From Desulfobacterales bacterium (GTDB taxonomy: Bacteria > Desulfobacterota > Desulfobacteria > Desulfobacterales > C00003060): DNA of 11,328 nucleotides. Shown one piece after another: positions 6,934-11,328 of this stretch (its first letter is position 1; every line of letters begins with the position of its first letter). The notes beneath the pieces are model-generated. The model did no database searches. It worked only from the letters and a program-made list of their open reading frames with translations, and was not told the origin of the DNA. The stretch is taken from NCBI GenBank assembly GCA_030616425.1, contig JAUWXJ010000061.1:1-11328 (forward strand), read 5' to 3'. The translations under genes and the position numbers were made by a program.

Positions 6934-6958
6934 ACAATAGCTGCCATCCCGCTATTGT
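6934..6958 (-). terminator. probable terminator downstream of the nuclease gene
   Basis: A perfect 8-bp stem, ACAATAGC (6934-6941) with GCTATTGT (6951-6958), has a 9-nt loop and lies 9 bp beyond the stop of the minus-strand nuclease gene. Read on the minus strand it is followed by AACTTTTGG, a weak T-run displaced by three bases. Confidence 0.5.
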
Positions 6959-6967
6959 GGAACATGT

Positions 6968-7612
6968 TCACTGGCCGCGGCTGAAGCACCTCTTACAGGG
7001 GCTGTATCCCTCCCAAAACGCCTTATATTTCCCCTTGAAGATGATTCGGTGCTTGGAGGACGTGGTTTTCCCGAACGGGCACACTATAATGTGAAAGCGT
7101 CTTGAATGCCGATTGCCCAAGAAGGGGCTCCCTTGATCTGGAAACTTCTCCCACATCCCCACCCTTTTTGCCATGGCCTCCCGCTGGACCTGAATGAATA
7201 GCGAGTCATATTTGGTGTTCGGCCTGCGGAATACATGGTACGCATATCCACCCTTTATCAACTCAGCATTAACAAAAGTATTGTCCTGCAAAAAGACATA
7301 GGCCAGCAAACGCCCATATTGATCGTATTTTCCCCGGTCGAACTCCAGACGGACCTTTTTCTTCAATACCAATCTCCGGTTGAAATCTCTCGCCTCATTG
7401 CCATATCTCTCTGCAGGTCTACCCTCGTGGGCCACCTCCGGGGCGTTTATCCCGGTGTATCTGACCCGTCTGCCATCAGCAAGCACAATGGTATCCCCGT
7501 CGTCAACCCACTCCACCTGGAGAAACGAATCCGCCGTGGGCGGAGAAGCACCTCCATAAGGCGCCGAAAGTGACACCAAAAAGACCACAAGGATTGTAAA
7601 TCCAGTTCTCAT
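6968..7612 (-). CDS. secreted thermonuclease (SNase-like) with C-terminal Ada-like zinc-binding tail
   Basis: The 214-residue protein starts with a signal peptide (MRTGFTILVVFLVSLSAPYGGA), so it is likely exported. Residues 31-155 are a staphylococcal nuclease fold: D38-G-D40-T41 (SNase D19/D21/T22), R51 in RVRYTGINAPE (SNase R35), E59 (SNase E43) and R101 in YGRLLAYVF (SNase R87). The catalytic Arg and Glu are present, but the calcium ligand SNase D40 is N56, a substitution I recall in many bacterial relatives. The tail (about 165-209) has FH174-x3-C178 and GYSPC206-x2-C209, the pattern of the small zinc-binding module found in Ada and at the end of many SNase proteins. Expected activity is cleavage of DNA or RNA outside the cytoplasm. 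Its ATG lies three bases after the stop of the radical SAM gene, so the two are probably co-transcribed and translationally coupled. Confidence 0.88.
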   Translation of the reverse strand: MRTGFTILVVFLVSLSAPYGGASPPTADSFLQVEWVDDGDTIVLADGRRVRYTGINAPEVAHEGRPAERYGNEARDFNRRLVLKKKVRLEFDRGKYDQYGRLLAYVFLQDNTFVNAELIKGGYAYHVFRRPNTKYDSLFIQVQREAMAKRVGMWEKFPDQGSPFLGNRHSRRFHIIVCPFGKTTSSKHRIIFKGKYKAFWEGYSPCKRCFSRGQ

Positions 7613-7615
7613 TGA

Positions 7616-8725
7616 CTATTGACCAACTTCCACCCCACAATGCCGTGCGGCGCTTTCATCCAGCATTCTGGACAGTCCGCCGCGATCTTCGGGTACAAAA
7701 CCGAGCGCCCTTTCCCATGCCTCGTTGTCCTCCATGCAAAAATAGAGCATCACATCAGGTGCCAGTTCCCTTATCCAGGCTGCCATTTTTCGATAAAGCT
7801 CTATGCGCAGGGACTTTAAATATCTCATTTTGCCATCCAGGCCCGGGATGAGTTCACCATAAATGATCCTTGATTTTTTAAACCGTTTCTGGATGATCGG
7901 TTTTAAGGCCGGCATAAAACGAAAGGAGCCAAGACTAATCCAGACGATGTTTTGGGCCGACACACTACGAAAAAGCTCTCTCACCAACCTTCTATAATCT
8001 TTTTCCCAACCCTCGTACAAAATCAAAGGATCAAAATGAAACGCCAGGGGATACCCCCAGGCCTCACACTGGGCGGCGGCCCTCAGACGGGCCCGCATAC
8101 CGGCGGTGCCGCGCTCTTCACTCCGGATAATGGCGGGCGAATTGAGCGACCAGGCAACAATGGTTTTTCTGTTGTGCTCTATCCCTCTCAGGGTTTCAAC
8201 TCTGCTTGTCTTGGTCTTTAATTCCAATACCAGCCGGTCCTGTTGAGCAAAGTAGGGAACCAGGACCCTGGAAAGCTCAGTCCATGGCTCCCATATGAGG
8301 CTGTCGGTGAACTCCCCGGTGCCGAGCCGATGAAACGGCGGTCTCTTCGATCGGACAAGATCGTCCAGTTCTTCAAAGAGCCTTTCTTGATTCACAAAAT
8401 ACTGGAGGACCGGAGGGTGAAAGTAGGCCTGCAATACGCAGTAGGTACAGTCCATGGTGCAGTATGTTCCGATATTAAGGATCTGGTAGCCGCAACAAAT
8501 ATACGATTTGGTACCAGGACACTTTTTCAGGAAGGCTCCTCTGTTGCGGGTGAGAAAGAGCGCTCGCTTTCCTGCGGCTATGGGGTCTTTTGTAGCAGCC
8601 AAGGCTTCATGGACCTTCACCTGGTCAGGCACAACTGAGACCGGGACGGCTGGTAGGGATTCCCGGACAGTGCGAACAGCAGGATGGTGCTTGACCGCTT
8701 CATCAATGTATAGCCTGGAGATCAT
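7616..8725 (-). CDS. spore photoproduct lyase-like radical SAM protein
   Basis: From the ATG at 8723-8725 the protein has 369 residues, the normal size for the SPL-like family. The radical SAM 4Fe-4S motif is C89-TMD-C93-TY-C96, almost the same position as in B. subtilis SplB (91/95/98), followed by VLQAYFHPPVLQYFVN, a family signature. SplB repairs the UV thymine dimer of spores with S-adenosylmethionine chemistry. Here the region aligned by eye with SplB Cys141, the H-atom donor, reads LGTGEFTDS without Cys, and no sporulation genes are seen, so spore photoproduct repair is unlikely; a related radical repair or modification of nucleic acid is only a guess. The frame is open to 8869, but the extra 48 residues are not family-like and run into palindromic repeats. 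The chosen ATG has a poor ribosome binding site. It is followed at 3 nt by the SNase gene. Confidence 0.82.
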   Translation of the reverse strand: MISRLYIDEAVKHHPAVRTVRESLPAVPVSVVPDQVKVHEALAATKDPIAAGKRALFLTRNRGAFLKKCPGTKSYICCGYQILNIGTYCTMDCTYCVLQAYFHPPVLQYFVNQERLFEELDDLVRSKRPPFHRLGTGEFTDSLIWEPWTELSRVLVPYFAQQDRLVLELKTKTSRVETLRGIEHNRKTIVAWSLNSPAIIRSEERGTAGMRARLRAAAQCEAWGYPLAFHFDPLILYEGWEKDYRRLVRELFRSVSAQNIVWISLGSFRFMPALKPIIQKRFKKSRIIYGELIPGLDGKMRYLKSLRIELYRKMAAWIRELAPDVMLYFCMEDNEAWERALGFVPEDRGGLSRMLDESAARHCGVEVGQ

Positions 8726-8835
8726 GGGTATAGAGTGCCTAAAGTTAAGAGAACAAAAGTAATTTCCTCTTCTATTGCTTTTTCCTTTGCCGGTTCTTTC
8801 TCTTTGGGTGAGGAGGGGGTTTTCTGACCGGCCTG

Positions 8836-8875
8836 CTTCCCTTTGGCACTGCCTACAAGGCGGGGCCAAGGGAAG
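8836..8875. repeat. hairpin within the palindromic block
   Basis: CTTCCCTTTGGC (8836-8847) pairs with GCCAAGGGAAG (8865-8875) with one bulged T. A smaller GCC/GGC pairing is possible in the loop. Two short hairpins follow: CTTCC/GGAAG (8894-8909) and CCGCC-TTTTA-GGCGG (8912-8926). Confidence 0.5.
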
Positions 8876-8930
8876 CTATACGAAACAGACATTCTTCCTT
8901 ACCGGGAAGCTCCGCCTTTTAGGCGGGGGT

Positions 8931-9003
8931 TCAAAAAGCCGTGATACCGTGAACTTGGCAGGATACTTCAATCAAGCTCGATGAATATTATCACGGCTTT
9001 TGA
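8931..9003. repeat. 15-bp inverted repeat in the palindromic block
   Basis: TCAAAAAGCCGTGATA (8931-8946) and TATCACGGCTTTTGA (8989-9003) are reverse complements apart from one extra A. The 42-bp loop holds a CTTG/CAAG pair. The stem is too regular to be chance, and it lies near the centre of the larger inverted structure. Confidence 0.6.
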
Positions 9004-9046
9004 GGGAAATTCCCTCCTCGCCCGCAAGCCCTTAACTTTAGCTCAC

Positions 9047-10036
9047 TCATTTACGAGGTTCCAAGAGTCTTTTTAAGGCGGGTTTTTTGGCCAAAGCGTC
9101 AAGAGCCTTGCGGCGGTCTTCAAAATCTTTCATGTTCTTGAAGGTCATGCGTAGCGTATATGGACCTGTCTCAAAATAAGGGGGGGGCGTCATATGGAGG
9201 TGTTCGCTCAGCTTCAGGGCCTTCAGTTCTTTTGAAAACCTCTCTTCTGCTTTCACCAGCGCCGGAAACCTGCGCTGCTTTAGATGCGCCCTAACCTTTG
9301 AGCCCTTTTCGTTCCGGTTCAACTTACGCCGATTCAGGATTCTCTTGACTTCCTTGGATTGCAGGACATCTCTAGGCTGAAGGTCCTCGCGAATAGCGAT
9401 CTCTTGAACCAATGTAATGACCTCTCTTTGTTTGTTCTGGCTCAGTTTAAGCACCTTGAAAAGTTCAAAAAAAGACAAGACATCTTCATCGGAAAATTTG
9501 CTCAAATCAACCGCTGCTTCAAAGGAGACGATTTCATCCATCACACCCGCCTGGACGGCTCCTGGAAGCCGGGACAAGGCCTCTATTTTTTTGAAGACCT
9601 TCTGGTTCTGTGGAAATCCGAGCAACGAAGAAAGTATCTGAAGCCGGTTTCGACGAGGTACGTGGGGAGAGAGTTTTTGAATCCCATGTGCCTGTTCAAC
9701 AACGCTTAACTGACGATGAGAGCGGTTATCAAGGATTGCAAGCTTAAGCAAGTCCAACTCAGTAGGGCTTCCTTTTAGGACCCGCACCTTGATTTCATGC
9801 CATCCTAGCTCCTTGCACGCCATGACCCGACAGAAACCGCATACGATTTTATACTTCAAATCCTGCCGCTGCCATAGAATAGGGGGACTAATAAGGCCAA
9901 CGTGCCGGATAGAGGCAACAAGTGGGGCCGGATCGGTAAGGAGACTTAACCGGCAGGTGTCATCACTCGTGTCGATCTCGGGAATGGAGACAGTCCTGTC
10001 GTCATAGTTGAACGACGCGGAATTTTTGTAACTCAT
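9047..10036 (-). CDS. ParB N-terminal-domain (ParB/Spo0J/Noc-like) protein, solo and divergent
   Basis: The 329-residue protein has a ParB/Srx-like N-terminal domain at about 15-90: LVASIRHVGLISPPILW (box I-like), then YKIVCGFCRVMACKELGWHEIKVRVL (box II-like). The CTP-binding GERRxRA motif of ParB is here G67-F-C-R-V-M-A73, keeping only Gly, one Arg and Ala, so CTP binding and clamp behaviour are doubtful. The middle (about 100-250) is helical and may hold a DNA-binding helix-turn-helix; the C-terminal third is very rich in Lys and Arg. No parA and no parS-like palindrome was seen, so it is not a standard chromosome partition locus. It could be a ParB-derived transcription regulator or other DNA-binding protein. 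The ATG at 10034-10036 has a weak ribosome binding site. It lies 82 bp downstream of purC on the same strand and may be read from the purC promoter. Confidence 0.72.
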   Translation of the reverse strand: MSYKNSASFNYDDRTVSIPEIDTSDDTCRLSLLTDPAPLVASIRHVGLISPPILWQRQDLKYKIVCGFCRVMACKELGWHEIKVRVLKGSPTELDLLKLAILDNRSHRQLSVVEQAHGIQKLSPHVPRRNRLQILSSLLGFPQNQKVFKKIEALSRLPGAVQAGVMDEIVSFEAAVDLSKFSDEDVLSFFELFKVLKLSQNKQREVITLVQEIAIREDLQPRDVLQSKEVKRILNRRKLNRNEKGSKVRAHLKQRRFPALVKAEERFSKELKALKLSEHLHMTPPPYFETGPYTLRMTFKNMKDFEDRRKALDALAKKPALKRLLEPRK

Positions 10037-10118
10037 TGAAATTTTGTCTCTTAAGGCAGACTATACAAGCACCCTTTTTCTTGGAGTTCCGCTAATCCAT
10101 TACTCCAATTTGCCGATT

Positions 10119-11006
10119 CTACCCAGCCCCCGTCAATCTAATCAACGCCTCTTCGTATTTTCTGCAAGTATTTTTAATAACCTCCGGAGGTAGTTCAGGT
10201 GCAAGCGGCTTCTGGTTCCAGTGAAGTGAAAGAAGGTAGTCTCGCACATATTGCTTATCAAAGCTTTTCTGAGCTCTGCCCGGCTCATAGGTATCCTTGG
10301 GCCAGAACCGGGATGAGTCAGGGGTAAGGATCTCATCTATCAAGACCAGCTCACCGTTTATCAGACCAAACTCAAACTTAGTGTCTGCTATGATGATGCC
10401 ACGGGGTTCAGCAAACTCAACAGCCTTTTTGTAGATGGCCATGCTAACATCCTTGAGCCGGGCAGCCATGCCCTTGCCCAGCATGTCTTCGACTTGTTCA
10501 TAGGGGATATTTTCATCATGGGCACCCATTTGCGCCTTGGTCGAGGGGGTGAACAGGGGTTGCGGAAGCCGGTCGGATTCTTGCAAACCTTCCGGAAGTT
10601 CTATGCCGCAGATTCTCCCGGATTCCTGATACGATTTCCAGCCAGAACCTGAGAGATATCCTCGAACAATGCATTCAACTGAAAGGGGTGCTGCCTTTCG
10701 AACCAGCATGCTCCGATCCCTCAGTGTATCAATATATGGGTGACATGCCTCTGGAAATCTCTCCACCTCAGTAGCGATGAGATGATTTGGAATGATACCT
10801 TCCATCATCTTGAACCAGAACCTAGACATCTCGGTCAGGATACGACCTTTTCCTGGTATGGGATTCGGCATCACCACATCAAAAGCAGAGAGCCGGTCTG
10901 TAGCAACCATTAGCAGGGCATCCCCCAGCTCATATATGTCCCTCACCTTGCCTTGTCTTAGCAAATTCAAGTCAGGAAAGACTGTATGATACAAAGCAGC
11001 TTCCAA
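10119..11006 (-). CDS. purC: phosphoribosylaminoimidazole-succinocarboxamide synthase (SAICAR synthetase)
   Basis: PurC joins CAIR and aspartate with ATP to give SAICAR in the cytoplasmic de novo purine pathway. The sequence shows LLRQGKVRDIYELGD near the N-terminus, ATDRLSAFDVVMPNPIPGKG, VECIVRGYLSGSGWKSY, PLFTPSTKAQMGAHDENI, IADTKFEFG and LIDEILTPDSSRFW, all hallmark segments of the longer (about 295-residue) PurC class. I place the start at TTG 11004-11006, giving 295 residues. Three points support this: GAGGAGGG lies eight bases upstream, homology begins right there (MEAALYHTVFPDL), and the upstream open frame to 11114 runs into a likely promoter -35 box and encodes an unrelated Trp-rich stretch. 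All key motifs look intact. The next gene downstream on the same strand is the ParB-like gene; no other pur gene is in view. Confidence 0.95.
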   Translation of the reverse strand: MEAALYHTVFPDLNLLRQGKVRDIYELGDALLMVATDRLSAFDVVMPNPIPGKGRILTEMSRFWFKMMEGIIPNHLIATEVERFPEACHPYIDTLRDRSMLVRKAAPLSVECIVRGYLSGSGWKSYQESGRICGIELPEGLQESDRLPQPLFTPSTKAQMGAHDENIPYEQVEDMLGKGMAARLKDVSMAIYKKAVEFAEPRGIIIADTKFEFGLINGELVLIDEILTPDSSRFWPKDTYEPGRAQKSFDKQYVRDYLLSLHWNQKPLAPELPPEVIKNTCRKYEEALIRLTGAG

Positions 11007-11014
11007 GGTCGACT

Positions 11015-11022
11015 CCCTCCTC
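11015..11022 (-). promoter_or_regulatory. Shine-Dalgarno sequence that sets the purC TTG start
   Basis: Read on the minus strand this is GAGGAGGG, eight bases before TTG 11006-11004. No ATG or GTG with a comparable site is close, so TTG is the most likely initiation codon. Confidence 0.75.
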
Positions 11023-11077
11023 TGTTTGATTTGTTCCCTCCCTCTGCCCACAAGATCCGCTGATTTTGCAGGTGTGC

Positions 11078-11107
11078 ATCTTAGGATTAGCCACCAGAAA
11101 AAGTCAA
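11078..11107 (-). promoter_or_regulatory. sigma-70-like promoter of purC
   Basis: On the minus strand TTGACT (11107-11102, five of six consensus bases) and TAAGAT (11083-11078, four of six) are 18 bp apart. Transcription would start near 11071, leaving a leader of about 65 nt before the TTG start. The -35 box overlaps the longer open frame, which argues against the upstream start. No purine riboswitch fold was recognised in the short leader. Confidence 0.6.
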
Positions 11108-11129
11108 GGCGCAAATCACGGTGCTGTCT

Positions 11130-11323
11130 GTAGGCTTTAGTAGCCTTTAGGGGACGTTATTATCTAGGTTGAATAGCAATGATGATTGGATGCCAAGAAC
11201 ACATTAAGAGTAAAGGACTATGGGGACATCCCCCTTGGTCCCCGAAACTGGAAAACTAAAGGGCATCCCCAAACTTTTTCATTCTACTTTACCGTCAAGA
11301 ACGCTCAGAACGAACGTCCCCTA
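11130..11323. repeat. REP/RAYT-like palindromic sequence (edge of an IS200-like transposase-associated element, or remnant)
   Basis: TAGGGGACGTT (11148-11158) and its exact reverse complement AACGTCCCCTA (11313-11323) face each other 154 bp apart. Just outside, GTAG (11130-11133) leads into a small stem AGGCT-TTAGT-AGCCT (11132-11146), the tetranucleotide-plus-hairpin layout of REP sequences. Inside are GGGGAC/GTCCCC (11222-11227/11238-11243) and two similar segments, CCCGAAACT and CCCCAAACT. From memory, GGGGACGTT palindromes of this kind often flank Y1 (TnpA_REP) transposase genes. No transposase frame lies inside the window; one could follow beyond 11328. The stretch holds no gene. Confidence 0.5.
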
Positions 11324-11328
11324 TCTCC

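Larger units (their letters stand above)
8733..9048. repeat. palindromic intergenic block with inverted termini and nested stems (MITE-like or structured RNA)
   Basis: This fills the 321-bp gap between the ParB-like stop and the radical SAM start. Its ends are near-perfect inverted repeats: GAGTGCCTAAAGTTAAG (8733-8749) against 9031-9048, which reads GAGTGAGCTAAAGTTAAG in reverse complement. Nested inside are GGGTGAGGAGGG (8806-8817) with CCCTCCTCGCCC (9012-9023), and the 15-bp stem at 8931-8946/8989-9003. Local hairpins lie at 8836-8875, 8894-8909 and 8911-8927. No gene is seen. No target duplication is visible at the borders. It may be a non-autonomous mobile element, a bidirectional attenuator or a structured RNA. 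Confidence 0.55.

Noticed and set aside
8726..8869. 48-residue N-terminal extension of the SPL-like radical SAM protein
   Set aside because: The extension is not family-like, is translated from palindromic repeat DNA, and the internal ATG at 8725 gives the normal family length and N-terminus.
8838..8984. Plus-strand open frames across the palindromic block and opposite the radical SAM and nuclease genes
   Set aside because: They are shadows of the minus-strand genes or cross hairpin DNA, with no domain or ribosome binding site support.
11007..11114. N-terminal extension of PurC up to 11114
   Set aside because: It is not conserved, overlaps a likely promoter, and lies upstream of a strong ribosome binding site with a TTG start.
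1..11328. CRISPR array, retron, toxin-antitoxin or other defence system
   Set aside because: No regularly spaced repeats, reverse transcriptase, Cas-like or paired small toxin/antitoxin genes were seen. The structured regions have no effector gene that would link them to defence.

Overview
The window is a piece of a bacterial chromosome, probably from an anaerobic Desulfobacterota (deltaproteobacterial) lineage. That placement is an inference from gene family content and the dense AT-rich and palindromic intergenic repeats; no rRNA or other phylogenetic marker is present. No CRISPR array, tRNA, rRNA, prophage or recognisable defence locus was found. The content is mostly housekeeping and envelope genes. 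The unusual material is a domain fusion, several divergent motif residues, and structured intergenic DNA.

Layout, left to right. (1) 1-1071 (+): C-terminal part of an FAD/FMN/4Fe-4S Old Yellow Enzyme family reductase (2,4-dienoyl-CoA reductase/NADH:flavin oxidoreductase type), cut by the window edge. (2) 1134-3674 (-): three membrane-associated genes transcribed in the order rhomboid intramembrane protease, single-pass coiled-coil protein, RseC/MucC-like protein fused to a YHS metal-binding domain. (3) 3675-4228: a gene-free 554 bp stretch with a short 9-bp-period repeat, a possible promoter and a strongly folded element of about 140 nt in the leader of the next gene. (4) 4229-6819 (+): an EF-G-like translational GTPase whose catalytic His position is Asp, then a stand-alone PilZ domain protein ending at a good intrinsic terminator. 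(5) 6968-8725 (-): a secreted thermonuclease-like protein directly downstream of a spore-photoproduct-lyase-like radical SAM protein, 3 nt apart. (6) 8726-9046: a non-coding block bounded by near-perfect inverted termini and filled with nested stems. (7) 9047-11006 (-): a solo ParB-like protein and purC (SAICAR synthase), the latter best read from a TTG codon with a strong Shine-Dalgarno sequence and a recognisable sigma-70 promoter upstream. (8) 11007-11328: the purC promoter and then palindromic DNA resembling the flanks of REP-associated (IS200-like) transposase elements.

The genes do not form one pathway. Likely transcription units are rhomboid/coiled-coil/RseC-YHS; EF-G-like (possibly with pilZ); SPL-like plus nuclease; and purC with or without the ParB-like gene. 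The best candidates for undescribed biology are the folded leader before the EF-G-like gene (4001-4143, possibly to 4199), the palindromic block at 8733-9048 that shares a 14-mer with the 3941 region, and the RseC-YHS fusion.
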